A DNA stretch of 41,861 nt. Source: Acidimicrobiaceae bacterium. GTDB taxonomy: Bacteria > Actinomycetota > Acidimicrobiia > Acidimicrobiales > RAAP-2. The stretch covers positions 1-41,861 of the forward strand of contig DAHUZJ010000017.1 of NCBI GenBank assembly GCA_027306585.1, read 5' to 3'. How positions within the stretch are numbered: position 1 is the stretch's first letter; every line of letters starts with the position of its first letter. Shown piece by piece: positions 30,460 through 38,753 of the stretch. The position numbers and the translations under genes were made by a program. Under the pieces are notes generated by a model. The model did not search any database, was not told the DNA's origin, and saw nothing but the letters and a program-made list of their open reading frames with translations.

Positions 30460-31969
30460 CCGTGGGGTGGCGGGTCCGCCGCCGTGCCCGCCCGTCCGAG
30501 CGAGGGGGCGCCGCCGGCAGGCCGGCCGGTGCCACCTCGGAGGTCCCGGCACCTTCGACGACGAGCGGCACCGCCACGGCGAACGCCGCCCCATGGCCCA
30601 GCTCGGAGGCGGCCCACGCCCATCCGTCGAGCGCTTCGGCGATCGCCCGGACGATCGACAGACCGAGCCCGGTGCCCTGACCCGAGCGCGACTGGTCGCC
30701 CCGGTAGAAGCGATCGAACGCCCGGGTGGTCTCGCCGGGCGCCAGCCCCGGCCCCTCGTCGACCACTCGCAGGACGCCCACCGTCCCCTCGGCGGCGACT
30801 TCGACCTGGACAGGGGTGCCGGCCGGGGTGTGGACGAGCGCGTTGCGCACCAGGTTGTGGGCCACCTGCGCCAGCCGGTCCGGATCGCCCGTCACCCGGA
30901 CCGGCTGCGGCGCCTGCAGGTCGACCGGACGGTCGGGATCCGCCACGCGGGCATCGTCGACCGCCTCCTGGCCGATGCGCCGCAAGTCGACCGGCACCCG
31001 CTGGAGCGGGCGTCCCTGGTCGAGGCGGGCCAGCAAGAGCAGGTCGTCCACCAGTCCCCCCATCCGCGCCGCCTCGCGCTCCACCCGGGCCAACGCCCGT
31101 TGCCGGTCCTCGTCGCTCGCGAACGCCCCCTTGCGCAGCAGCTCGGCGTAGCCCCGGATCGACGTGAGCGGGGTGCGGAGCTCGTGCGAGGCGTCGGCCA
31201 CGAACTGGCGCAGGCGTGCCTCGGAGGCGGACTTCTCCGAGAACGCGGCCTCGATCTGCGCCAGCATGGCGTTGAGGGCCACGCCGAGACGCCCCACCTC
31301 GGACGTGGGGTTGTCGGTGCTGACGCGGCGGGTGAGGTCGCCCGAAGCGATGGCGCCGGCCGTCTCGGCCATGTCGTCGAGCGGCCGCAGCCCCCGGACG
31401 ACGGTCCAGAGCACGAGCAGGCACAGGGCCACCACGACGGCCAGGGACACGCTGAGCTCGGTGCGCATCAGCGAGGCCAGGGTCGCGTCGGTCGACGTCA
31501 ACGGGACGGCGGTGACGAGCGTCCCCTGCGGCACCACGGTGGCCCCGGCCCGGTACCGGAACCCGGACGCCGACCGGAGGACGAAGTCGCTCGGGATGGG
31601 CCGGAAGGGACCCGACGACGGGGCCCTGTCGGTCGACAGGCGGAGGGAGCGCGGCAGCACGGGCGCCGGGTCCGGCGCGAGCGGCGTCCCGGAGGGCCGC
31701 GACACCACGGTGCCGCCATTCGGGCCGAGCACCATCACGTACACCGACGGACCCACCCGGTCGTCCAGCCCGGGGCTGGTGGCGGGGCGGCCATCGCTGG
31801 CTTCGCGGTACAGGTAGCGAGACGCCAGGCGCTGGGCCGTGACGATCTGGGCGTCCAGCCGGCCGTAGAGGAACGAGTGGACGGCGCTGTAGGTGACGAC
31901 GTCGGTGACCGCCAGGCCGATGACCACGAACACGGCCATGGCGGCGATGAGCCGGCGGCGGAGCGTCAT
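30323..31969 (-). CDS. Membrane sensor histidine kinase
   Basis: The 548-aa partner of the upstream OmpR-type regulator; its ATG overlaps that gene's stop (ATGA). It has a membrane helix at ~8-30, an extracytoplasmic sensor region (~31-170), a second helix (~171-191), HAMP (~192-245), and HisKA with phospho-acceptor His262 in VADASHELRTPLTS. The ATPase has the N box NLVRNALVHTP, VVDEGPGLAPGE, FDRFYRGDQS and GQGTGLGLSIV. An unusual tail of ~90 residues rich in Pro/Arg/Ala follows VAVPLVVEG. The last 45 codons are antisense to the menF end. The signal sensed is unknown. Confidence 0.94.
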   Translation of the reverse strand: MTLRRRLIAAMAVFVVIGLAVTDVVTYSAVHSFLYGRLDAQIVTAQRLASRYLYREASDGRPATSPGLDDRVGPSVYVMVLGPNGGTVVSRPSGTPLAPDPAPVLPRSLRLSTDRAPSSGPFRPIPSDFVLRSASGFRYRAGATVVPQGTLVTAVPLTSTDATLASLMRTELSVSLAVVVALCLLVLWTVVRGLRPLDDMAETAGAIASGDLTRRVSTDNPTSEVGRLGVALNAMLAQIEAAFSEKSASEARLRQFVADASHELRTPLTSIRGYAELLRKGAFASDEDRQRALARVEREAARMGGLVDDLLLLARLDQGRPLQRVPVDLRRIGQEAVDDARVADPDRPVDLQAPQPVRVTGDPDRLAQVAHNLVRNALVHTPAGTPVQVEVAAEGTVGVLRVVDEGPGLAPGETTRAFDRFYRGDQSRSGQGTGLGLSIVRAIAEALDGWAWAASELGHGAAFAVAVPLVVEGAGTSEVAPAGLPAAPPRSDGRARRRTRHPTVSGGGPAAPEPPPVAPDGARPEVRAGSPAPGQATRAPAPRRPGGA

Positions 31970-32658
31970 TCCCTGGGCAGCCGCAACGTGTACCCGACGC
32001 GCCGGACCGTGTGGATGAGGGGTGGGTCGAACTCGTCGATCTTCTTGCGCAGGTAGCTGATGTAGGTCTCGACGATGTTGGCGTCACCGCTGAACCCGTA
32101 GTCCCACACGCGGTCGAGGATCTCGCTCTTCGACACGACCCGAGGGACGCTCTCCAAGAGGTACTCGAGGAGGTTGAACTCCGTGGCGGTCAGCTCCACC
32201 GAGGTGCCCTTGCGCCACACCTCGTGCGTGTCGACGTTCATGACGAGATCGGCGAAGCGCAGCTCGGCGCCGTTGGCGCCATTGTGGCCGGCGCGGCGCA
32301 ACACAGCGCGCACGCGCGCCACCAGCTCTTCCAGGCTGAACGGCTTGGTGACGTAGTCGTCGCCGAGCCGGAGGCCGGCCACCTTGTCCTCGGTGCCGTC
32401 CCGCGCGGTGAGGAACACCACCGGGACGGCGCTCCCACTCTCGCGCAGCCGGCGGCACACCTCGTTGCCGTCGAGGTCGGGCAGCATGACGTCCAGCATC
32501 ACGAGGTCCGGACGCTCGAGGCGGGCGAGTTGCAGGGCGTCACGGCCGGACGACGCCACCGAGACGGCGAACCCCTCGAAGCGGAGCGCGGCGGCCAGGA
32601 GGTCCGTGATGTACGGCTCGTCGTCCACCACGAGGATCCTCCCGAGGTCGAGCGCCAT
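31966..32658 (-). CDS. OmpR/PhoB-family response regulator
   Basis: 230 aa, ATG at 32658. The receiver domain has acidic D12-D13, phospho-acceptor Asp56 (LVMLDVMLPDLDG), Thr84 and Lys105 (DYVTKPFSLEEL). The loop before it reads GLRLGDDYV, one residue shorter than the usual GADDY/GGDDY form. The winged-helix DNA-binding domain (~130-228) has LTATEFNLLEYLLE, VVSKSEILDRVWDY, NIVETYISYLRKKID and HTVRRVGYTL. It resembles the actinobacterial PhoP/TrcR group. It lies 11 bp after the GT2 gene and overlaps the kinase gene, so it is likely in one operon with both. Confidence 0.95.
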   Translation of the reverse strand: MALDLGRILVVDDEPYITDLLAAALRFEGFAVSVASSGRDALQLARLERPDLVMLDVMLPDLDGNEVCRRLRESGSAVPVVFLTARDGTEDKVAGLRLGDDYVTKPFSLEELVARVRAVLRRAGHNGANGAELRFADLVMNVDTHEVWRKGTSVELTATEFNLLEYLLESVPRVVSKSEILDRVWDYGFSGDANIVETYISYLRKKIDEFDPPLIHTVRRVGYTLRLPRE

Positions 32659-32669
32659 CTCGACCCCGA

Positions 32670-33575
32670 TCAGCCCGTCGCGGGCGGCCCGGCGGCAGTC
32701 TCGGCGGCCGGTGCCGCGGTTCCGGCCGCCTCGGTCCCTGCAGCCCGTGCGGTGGCGTCGCCGGGGGTCTCGGGGGTCGCCGAGGCAGCTGCGAGAAGGC
32801 CGCCGTCTCGCGGCCTGGCCTCCGGGCCGGCGAGCCCAGGGCGCCCGCCCAGCCGCTGCCGAGCCGAGGCCCACGCCCGCTCGAGGCCCCACACGGTGAC
32901 GAGCAGCAGGGCCTCCACCACGATCGCCGAGGACATCTTGGACTCGCCGGCCACCCGGTCCACGAAGCGGATCGGGACCTCGGCGATCGAAGCGCCAGCC
33001 TGCTTGGCGCGGTGGGTCATCTCGATCTGGAAGCCGTAGCCCTCGGCCCGGACCGCCGACAGGTCGAGGCGGCGTAGGACGGAGGCGGCGTAGGCCCGGA
33101 AGCCGGCGGTGGAGTCGGCCACGCCGAGGCCGAGGACGACGGAAGCGTAGCGGTTGCCGCCCCACGAGAGCAGGTGCCGGTGCCACGACCAGTCCGGGAT
33201 GGACCCTCCCGGGACGTAGCGGGAGCCGATGGACACCTCGTAGCCGGCGGCCAGCGGCGCCAACAGCTCGGGCAGCGCCCCCGGGTCGTGCGAGAAGTCG
33301 GCGTCCATCTCCACGCACGCCTCGTAGCCGTGCTCGAGGCCCCAGGCGAACCCGGCCCGGTAGGCGCTGCCCAGACCGGACTTGCGGGTCCGGCGCAGGA
33401 CCTGGAGGTCTCCAAGCTCGCCGCGGATGGCCTCGACGAGGTCGGCGGTACCGTCCGGGCTGCCGTCGTCCACGACCAGCATCCCGGCATCGGGCAGCAC
33501 CTCGCGGACCCGGCGCAGGATGCGCTCGATGTTGTCCGCCTCGTTGTAGGTGGGCACGACCACCAGCGCGCGCAT
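32670..33575 (-). CDS. GT2 polyprenol-phosphate mannosyltransferase (DPM1/Ppm1-like)
   Basis: A 301-aa family 2 glycosyltransferase that most likely transfers mannose (or another hexose) from GDP-sugar to polyprenyl phosphate for envelope glycans or protein O-mannosylation. Motifs are VVVPTYNEADNIERIL, LVVDDGSPDGTADLV, metal-binding CVEMDADFSHDPGALPEL and GSRYVPGGSIPDW, with GNRYASVVLG and STAGFRAY, as in DPM1. Unlike mycobacterial Ppm1 there is no fused N-acyltransferase domain. A ~65-residue Ala/Thr/Pro-rich tail follows. TAAGCT lies exactly 6 nt before the ATG (33575), fitting a leaderless start. It leads the operon with the two-component genes. Confidence 0.92.
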   Translation of the reverse strand: MRALVVVPTYNEADNIERILRRVREVLPDAGMLVVDDGSPDGTADLVEAIRGELGDLQVLRRTRKSGLGSAYRAGFAWGLEHGYEACVEMDADFSHDPGALPELLAPLAAGYEVSIGSRYVPGGSIPDWSWHRHLLSWGGNRYASVVLGLGVADSTAGFRAYAASVLRRLDLSAVRAEGYGFQIEMTHRAKQAGASIAEVPIRFVDRVAGESKMSSAIVVEALLLVTVWGLERAWASARQRLGGRPGLAGPEARPRDGGLLAAASATPETPGDATARAAGTEAAGTAAPAAETAAGPPATG

Positions 33576-33581
33576 CCGGCC

Positions 33582-33587
33582 AGCTTA
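33582..33587 (-). promoter_or_regulatory. TAAGCT -10 element for the GT2/two-component operon
   Basis: TAAGCT is followed by exactly 6 nt and the ATG at 33575, so transcription would start at or next to the start codon. Confidence 0.55.
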
Positions 33588-33636
33588 CCGACGGGTGTCG
33601 ACAGCCAGGAGGCGCCGGGCGCCGGGCGCCCGCTGC

Positions 33637-33703
33637 GTGCCGGTCCGCTGTGCCGGTCCGCTGTGCCGGTCCGCTTTGTCGCCGGCGCCGAGCGGCGCCG
33701 AGC
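33637..33703. repeat. Short tandem repeats: 13 bp x3 and 10 bp x2
   Basis: GTGCCGGTCCGCT occurs three times head to tail without mismatch (33637-33675). A second array, GGCGCCGAGC, occurs twice (33684-33703) and begins a third time. Both sit in the 149-bp spacer between the GT2 promoter and the 3' end of the AI-2E-type gene. They suit a slippage-prone site. Confidence 0.85.
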
Positions 33704-33724
33704 GGCGCGAGGCCCCCGGGGGGC

Positions 33725-35152
33725 TCAGCGCACCGGGGTCACCGGGGGCGGGGGCGTCGGGGCCGTCGGGGCCGCCGGTGCTGGTGAGGGGTCGCCGGGC
33801 GGGGCGTCCGGCGGGCCGGGACCCGGGCCGTCCCCGCCCTCCTCGGCGAGGCGGGCCGCGGCGTGGTCGTCCGGGCCGCGCCGGATCTCCTTGGCGATCA
33901 CCTGGACGGCGCCGCCGAAGGGGATCCCGACGAGGGCGCCCACGAACGTGCCCAGACCGGCACCCAGCTTCCCGCCGATGGTGGCGCCGATCAGGACGGC
34001 GAAGAGCACCCACAGCGGGTTCAGCCGGACCGTGCGGCTCATGATGAGCGGATTGAGCACGTGGTTCTCGAGCTGCTGGTACACGAGGAAGACGACCAGC
34101 ATGACGATCCCCGCCGGGAGCGAATGGAAGGCGGCGATGATCACCACCGGCACGCCCGCCAGCAGCCCGCCCACGAGCGGCAGGAGGTCCACGAGGGCGA
34201 CCCACACGCCGAGCAGCAACGGGTAGGGCACGCCCAAGATGGCCAGCGTGGCGAAGACCAACACCCCGGCGATCACCGAGGTGAGGAAGTTGCCCAGCAT
34301 GTAGCCGGTCACCGAGCGGGTGGCGTCCCGGTACACCCGGGCCACCCGGCGCGCCCGGGCGGGCCGCATCATGCCGAACACGGCGCGCTGGAGGTTGGGC
34401 GACTCGAGCAGCAGGAACAGCGTGAGCACGGCGACGGTGCCCAGCGCCACGAGGGTCGACAGGGCAGCCGAGCCGACCGACAGTGCCTGGGCCGGCTTCA
34501 GGCTCTTGGCGATGTCCGTGGCGATCTTGGGAGCGTTCTTCGTCACCCAGGTCCGCAGGTGGAAGCGCTCGAGCAGATGCCCGATCTTGCCCTGGCCGTG
34601 CTCGGCCTGCTTGACGAGGGTCGGCAGCTGCTTGGCGAAGTGCGTGACGGCGTTCACCAGCGGTGCCGTGAACCCCACCAGGATGCCCAGGAAGACGACG
34701 ATGCCGACGACGAACACGATCGTGGCGGCGAGCCACCGGGACGCGCCGACGCGCTCGAGGAGATGCACCGCCGGTGACAACAGGAGCGCGAGGAACACCG
34801 CGATGACCGTGTAGAGAATGATCGTGCGCAGCACCCACAGGAGCAGCACCACCAGCACGTCGAGGTCGAGGAGGGCGAACCCGACCAGCAAGGCCGTGAG
34901 GATGGTGGCGAGCGGCACGCCGTGCCGTGCGGCTCCCGCCCACATCCGGCCGCGGTACGTGTCGGTGTCGTATGTCGGCTCGGCTCCGGCCGGGTCTGCG
35001 CTCGCCGGCACGTCGGCCGGGCGGCGCGCCAGCAGCCGTCGCACCACCGCGCCCGGTCCGGGCCGCACCCCGCCGCCGCCCGCCGGGTCGCTGCGCTCGG
35101 ACAGCGCTCCTTCCGGCGGGACCGCCGCGACTCCGTCGGCGGCATCGCTCAC
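33725..35152 (-). CDS. AI-2E/PerM-family membrane transporter
   Basis: A 475-aa protein of the AI-2E (UPF0118/PerM) family, whose members export autoinducers, ions or antiport Na+/H+. The family core is clear: LLLSPAVHLLERVGASRWLA, AALSTLVALGTVAVLTLFLL, TGYMLGNFLTSVIAGVLVF, LGVPYPLLLGVWVALVDLLP, VYQQLENHVLNPLIMSRTV and GGKLGAGLGTFVGALVGIP. About eight membrane segments are likely. The first ~70 residues are a charged, Pro-rich cytosolic tail, and the end is Pro/Gly-rich. The GTG at 35152 is favoured because CATGCT lies 6 nt before it. Substrate is unknown. Confidence 0.9.
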   Translation of the reverse strand: MSDAADGVAAVPPEGALSERSDPAGGGGVRPGPGAVVRRLLARRPADVPASADPAGAEPTYDTDTYRGRMWAGAARHGVPLATILTALLVGFALLDLDVLVVLLLWVLRTIILYTVIAVFLALLLSPAVHLLERVGASRWLAATIVFVVGIVVFLGILVGFTAPLVNAVTHFAKQLPTLVKQAEHGQGKIGHLLERFHLRTWVTKNAPKIATDIAKSLKPAQALSVGSAALSTLVALGTVAVLTLFLLLESPNLQRAVFGMMRPARARRVARVYRDATRSVTGYMLGNFLTSVIAGVLVFATLAILGVPYPLLLGVWVALVDLLPLVGGLLAGVPVVIIAAFHSLPAGIVMLVVFLVYQQLENHVLNPLIMSRTVRLNPLWVLFAVLIGATIGGKLGAGLGTFVGALVGIPFGGAVQVIAKEIRRGPDDHAAARLAEEGGDGPGPGPPDAPPGDPSPAPAAPTAPTPPPPVTPVR

Positions 35153-35158
35153 CGCCCC

Positions 35159-35181
35159 AGCATGGCACGGCGTGCCAGCAT
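35159..35181. promoter_or_regulatory. Divergent promoters around a 15-bp palindrome
   Basis: Minus-strand CATGCT (35164-35159) lies 6 nt before the AI-2E-type GTG. Plus-strand CAGCAT (35176-35181) lies 6 nt before the LPG-flippase-type ATG. Between and overlapping them is TGGCACG-G-CGTGCCA (35163-35177), a 7-bp inverted repeat with one central base. A dimeric repressor here could close both promoters. Both -10 boxes lack the first consensus T. Confidence 0.5.
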
Positions 35182-35187
35182 GAAGCG

Positions 35188-36390
35188 ATGAGTGGAGCGC
35201 CTCTCGACGGCCCCGCGGCGCGGCCGCCTCCCCCGCCGCGGAAGCGCCGACGGGTGCCACCCCAGGTGCGGTGGACGGCGACCATCGTCGTCCTCTTCTT
35301 CGTCGCGGAGTACCTGATCCTCCCCGACCTGGCCAACGCCCGCCATTCCCTCAACCTGCTCGGGCGGGTGAACATCGTCTGGCTCGTCGTGGGTGCCCTG
35401 CTCGAAGCGCTGGCGCTGGTGGCGTACGCCGAGCTGACCAACACGGTGCTGAGCCCCGGCGCGCCCCGGCGGTTCCAGCTGTTCCGCGTCAACATGTCGA
35501 GCCTGGCCGTGAGCCACGTCATCCCGGGCGGGACGGCACCGGGCACCGCCGTCGCGTACCGGCTCCTCACGACCGACCTCGGCGTCCCCGGCAGCACGGC
35601 GGCGTTCGGGCTCGCCACCCAGGGGGTCGGGTCGGCCGTCGTGCTCAACGGGATCTTCTGGCTGGCCCTCCTCATCTCGATCCCGCTGCGCGGCTACAAC
35701 CCGCTCTACGGCTTCGCCGCCATCGCCGGGGTGATCCTCCTGGTGCTCTTCGCCGGTGCGATCTTCCTGCTCACCCGGGGCCAGCGCCGCGCCATCGACG
35801 TCCTCGTGCGGCTGGCCGCCCACCTCCCCCGCGTGACGCCCGAGCGCCTGACCGGCCTCTTCCAGCAGATCGCCGATCGCTTGCAGGTGCTGCTGCGCGA
35901 CCGGGCGCTGCTCGTCCACGCCCTCGAGTGGGCCGCGCTCAACTGGCTGCTCGACGCCGCCTCACTGTGGCTCTTCGTCTTCGCCTTCGGCCACACGGTC
36001 TCCCCCGTCGACCTCCTCGTGGCCTACGGCCTTGCCAACATCCTCGCCGTCATCCCGGTGACCCCCGGCGGCCTCGGCGTCGTGGAGGGCGTGCTCATCC
36101 CGACGCTGGTCGGCTTCGGCACCCCTGCGGGCATCGCCACCCTCGGCGTCCTCTCCTACCGCCTCGTCAACTTCTGGCTGCCGATCCCCCTCGGCGGCGT
36201 GGCCTACCTGTCGCTCCGGTTCGGCCCCCAGGCTCGGCGGCGCCGCGCCGCGCAGGAGCACCCGTCGGCGTCCGCCCGCACCACCGCCGGGCGGTCGGCG
36301 GCCGCCCTGGTCCGGTGGCGCGAACAGCTGGCCACCCGGGACCACCTCGTCGCCCGCCCTCCTCGCCCGGACCAGCGACGTCCGGGCTGA
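35188..36390 (+). CDS. YbhN/LPG-synthase-type multi-pass membrane protein (UPF0104)
   Basis: A 400-aa membrane protein like the flippase domain of lysyl-phosphatidylglycerol synthase (YbhN/UPF0104). A Pro/Arg-rich N-terminus (PPPPPRKRRRVPPQ) precedes ~8 hydrophobic segments, starting TATIVVLFFVAEYLIL. Family features are RVNMSSLAVSHVIPGGTAPG, FGLATQGVGSAVVLNGIFWL and LANILAVIPVTPGGLGVVEG with SYRLVNFWLPIPLGGVAYL. No aminoacyl-transferase domain is present, so it is not a complete MprF. The substrate, probably a lipid or polyprenyl-linked molecule, is unknown. ATG at 35188. It ends 14 bp from convergent ppk. Confidence 0.9.
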   Translation: MSGAPLDGPAARPPPPPRKRRRVPPQVRWTATIVVLFFVAEYLILPDLANARHSLNLLGRVNIVWLVVGALLEALALVAYAELTNTVLSPGAPRRFQLFRVNMSSLAVSHVIPGGTAPGTAVAYRLLTTDLGVPGSTAAFGLATQGVGSAVVLNGIFWLALLISIPLRGYNPLYGFAAIAGVILLVLFAGAIFLLTRGQRRAIDVLVRLAAHLPRVTPERLTGLFQQIADRLQVLLRDRALLVHALEWAALNWLLDAASLWLFVFAFGHTVSPVDLLVAYGLANILAVIPVTPGGLGVVEGVLIPTLVGFGTPAGIATLGVLSYRLVNFWLPIPLGGVAYLSLRFGPQARRRRAAQEHPSASARTTAGRSAAALVRWREQLATRDHLVARPPRPDQRRPG

Positions 36391-36404
36391 TCGAGCCTCG
36401 GCCC

Positions 36405-38708
36405 TCAGTCTGCCGGCAGGTGGTCCGCAGCCGCCGGGTCGACCTCCCGGCGGCGCCGCGCCCGCTCGACGGCGAGCTCCTTCAGCCGGCGCTGGGAGTC
36501 CGTCCCGGCCACCGCGGGCACCCGTGACCACGCCCGGTCGTGCAGCACCCAAGCGTTCACGTCGTCGCCGAAGACCAGGTCGAGGATCTCGAACAGGCGC
36601 GCCTGGAGCGCGGCGTCGCGCACCGGGGTCAGGACCTCGATGCGCCGGTCGAGGTTCCGCTCCATGAGGTCGGCGGAGCCGATGAAGAGCCGCAGCGGGG
36701 GGGCGCCGTCGCCGGGCTCGCTCTCCGGAAGGTGCGGCGCGTCGTCCGCCGCGCCGCCGAAGCGGAAGATGCGGGAGTGCTCGAGGAACTGCCCCACGAT
36801 CGAGCGGACCCGGACGTTGTCGGACAACCCCGGCACGCCTGGCCGGAGCGAGCACATGCCCCGAACGGCCAGGTCGACCGGGACGCCGGCCGCCGAGGCG
36901 GCGTACAGGGCGTCGATCATCTCGGGGTCGGTGAGCCCGTTGACCTTGAGGACGATCCGTCCCGAGGGCCCGGCTTCGATCTGCTCCTCGATCAGGTCGA
37001 GGACGCGCCGGCGCAGGGTCACCGGCGCCACCAGGATCTCCCGATAGTCCGCCTGCCGGCTGAAGCCCGTCAGGTAGTTGAAGAGGTGCCCGACGTCCTC
37101 GCCGATGACCGGGTCGGCAGTGAGCAGACCGAGGTCCTCGTAGATGGCGGCGGTGCGCGAGTTGTAGTTGCCGGTGCCGACGTGGCAGTAGCGGCGGATG
37201 CCGTCCTCCTCGCCCCGCAGGACCAGGACGGTCTTCGAGTGCGTCTTGAGCCCGACCAGGCCGTAGACGACGTGGACTCCCGCCTCCTCCAGCACCCGCG
37301 CCCAGCCGATGTTGGCCTGCTCGTCGAAGCGGGCCTTCACCTCGACGATCGCCGCCACCTGCTTTCCCGCCTCGGCCGCCCGGATGAGCGAGGCCACGAT
37401 CGGGCTGTCGCCCGAGGTGCGGTACAGCGTCTGCTTGATCCCGAGGACCGCGGGGTCGTCTGCCGCCTGGGCCACGAACGCCTCCACCGACGTGGCGAAG
37501 GAGTCGTAGGGGTGGTGCACGAGGACGTCCCGGTGGCGGAGGACCCCGAACAGGTCCGTCGGCACGTTGCCGGCGGTGGCCAGGTACGGCGGGGTCATCG
37601 GCGTCCAGGTGTCGGCATGGAGGTCCGGCCGGTCGAGGGCGTACACGGCCCACAGCCCGCTCAGGTCGATCGGAGCGTCCACCACGTACACGCCGTCGTC
37701 GGGCACGTCGAGCTCGGCCGCCAGGCGTTCGCGCAGATCGGGGCTCGCCGACGCCGTGATCTCGAGGCGGACGGCGCTGCCGAACCGTCGGCGCCGCAGC
37801 TCCATCTCCACGGCGACGAGCAGGTCGTCGGCCTCGTCCTCTTCGACGGCCAGGTCGGCGTTGCGGGTGACGCGGAAGGCGACGTGCTCGCCGATCGCCA
37901 TCCCCGGGAAGAGGGCGTCGAGGTGGGCCGCGATCACCTGCTCGAGGGGCACGAAGCGCTCGCCGTCGGGCATGACGACGAACCGCGACAAGACGGGCGG
38001 CACCTTGACGCGAGCGATCCGCTGCTGCCCGGTCCCGGGGTCGGTGACGTCGACCAGGAGGTTGAGGGAGAGATTGGAGATGTAGGGGAACGGGTGGCCC
38101 GGGTCGACGGCCAGCGGCGTCAGGACCGGGAAGATCTGTCGCTCGAAGACATCGACGAGGTACTCGCGGTCGTCCTCGTCGAGCGACGACCAATCCGAGA
38201 GGCGCACCCCAGCGTCGCCCAGCGCCGGGACCAGTCCCTCGAGGAAGATGGCGTCCTGGCGGGCGACCAGCTCGAGCACGCGCGCCCGGATGACCTTCAA
38301 CTGCTCGGTGGGCCGGAGCCCGTCGACGGAGCGGGTCCGGACGCCGGCCACCACCTTGTCCTGAATGCCGGCCACGCGCACCTGGAAGAACTCGTCGAGC
38401 AGGTCGCAGAAGATCGCCATGAACTTGACCCGCTCGAGCAGCGGCAGGCGCGCCTCCTCGGCCAAGTCGAGCAGGCGGGCGGAGAAGTCCAGGCGGGACA
38501 GCTCCCGATTGGTGAACCGGTCCGTGCCGAAGGCGGCGATCCCCTCGCGCACAGGGACCGTCCGATGCGGCAATCCCTGGCTGTCCCCAGCTTCTCGACC
38601 CGACGGCGGGCGCGAAGCACCGACGTGGTCGGCGGTGACGTCCGTCCGCATCATGGATTGCGCCGGAGGCCCCGCATCGATGGGCGTAGTAGTGCGCTCG
38701 AGGGCCAT
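36405..38708 (-). CDS. ppk: Polyphosphate kinase 1
   Basis: Ppk1 polymerises phosphate from ATP. The ATG at 38708 follows GGAG and gives 767 aa; the first ~60 residues (ERTTTPIDAGPPAQS...) are an extension before the N-domain motif TDRFTNRELSRLDF. Usual motifs are FPYISNLSLNLLV, VHHPYDSFATSVEAFV, AAIVEVKARFDEQANI and VYGLVGLKTHSKTVLV. The phospho-His site is RYCHVGTGNYNSRTA with IYEDLGLLTAD. The second PLD-like motif is FIGSADLMERNLDRRIEVL. It is divergent from a SEDS gene with only 45 bp between starts, and convergent with the LPG-flippase-type gene. Confidence 0.96.
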   Translation of the reverse strand: MALERTTTPIDAGPPAQSMMRTDVTADHVGASRPPSGREAGDSQGLPHRTVPVREGIAAFGTDRFTNRELSRLDFSARLLDLAEEARLPLLERVKFMAIFCDLLDEFFQVRVAGIQDKVVAGVRTRSVDGLRPTEQLKVIRARVLELVARQDAIFLEGLVPALGDAGVRLSDWSSLDEDDREYLVDVFERQIFPVLTPLAVDPGHPFPYISNLSLNLLVDVTDPGTGQQRIARVKVPPVLSRFVVMPDGERFVPLEQVIAAHLDALFPGMAIGEHVAFRVTRNADLAVEEDEADDLLVAVEMELRRRRFGSAVRLEITASASPDLRERLAAELDVPDDGVYVVDAPIDLSGLWAVYALDRPDLHADTWTPMTPPYLATAGNVPTDLFGVLRHRDVLVHHPYDSFATSVEAFVAQAADDPAVLGIKQTLYRTSGDSPIVASLIRAAEAGKQVAAIVEVKARFDEQANIGWARVLEEAGVHVVYGLVGLKTHSKTVLVLRGEEDGIRRYCHVGTGNYNSRTAAIYEDLGLLTADPVIGEDVGHLFNYLTGFSRQADYREILVAPVTLRRRVLDLIEEQIEAGPSGRIVLKVNGLTDPEMIDALYAASAAGVPVDLAVRGMCSLRPGVPGLSDNVRVRSIVGQFLEHSRIFRFGGAADDAPHLPESEPGDGAPPLRLFIGSADLMERNLDRRIEVLTPVRDAALQARLFEILDLVFGDDVNAWVLHDRAWSRVPAVAGTDSQRRLKELAVERARRRREVDPAAADHLPAD

Positions 38709-38724
38709 TGCGGTCTCCGTCCAC

Positions 38725-38747
38725 AGCGTACTACGTGCCGCTACGCT
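38725..38747. promoter_or_regulatory. Paired TACGCT -10 elements between ppk and the SEDS gene
   Basis: Plus-strand TACGCT (38742-38747) is followed by 6 nt and the SEDS-gene GTG (38754), indicating a leaderless message. Minus-strand TACGCT (38730-38725) lies 16 nt before the ppk ATG, leaving a short leader with GGAG. The two boxes are in inverted orientation 11 bp apart, so the polymerases would compete. Confidence 0.5.
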
Positions 38748-38753
38748 CTCCCC

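Noticed and set aside
35962-38724. A 920-codon minus-strand frame overlapping ppk
   Set aside because: Its translation is Arg/Gly/Pro-rich without motifs, while the ppk frame carries all expected polyphosphate kinase motifs.
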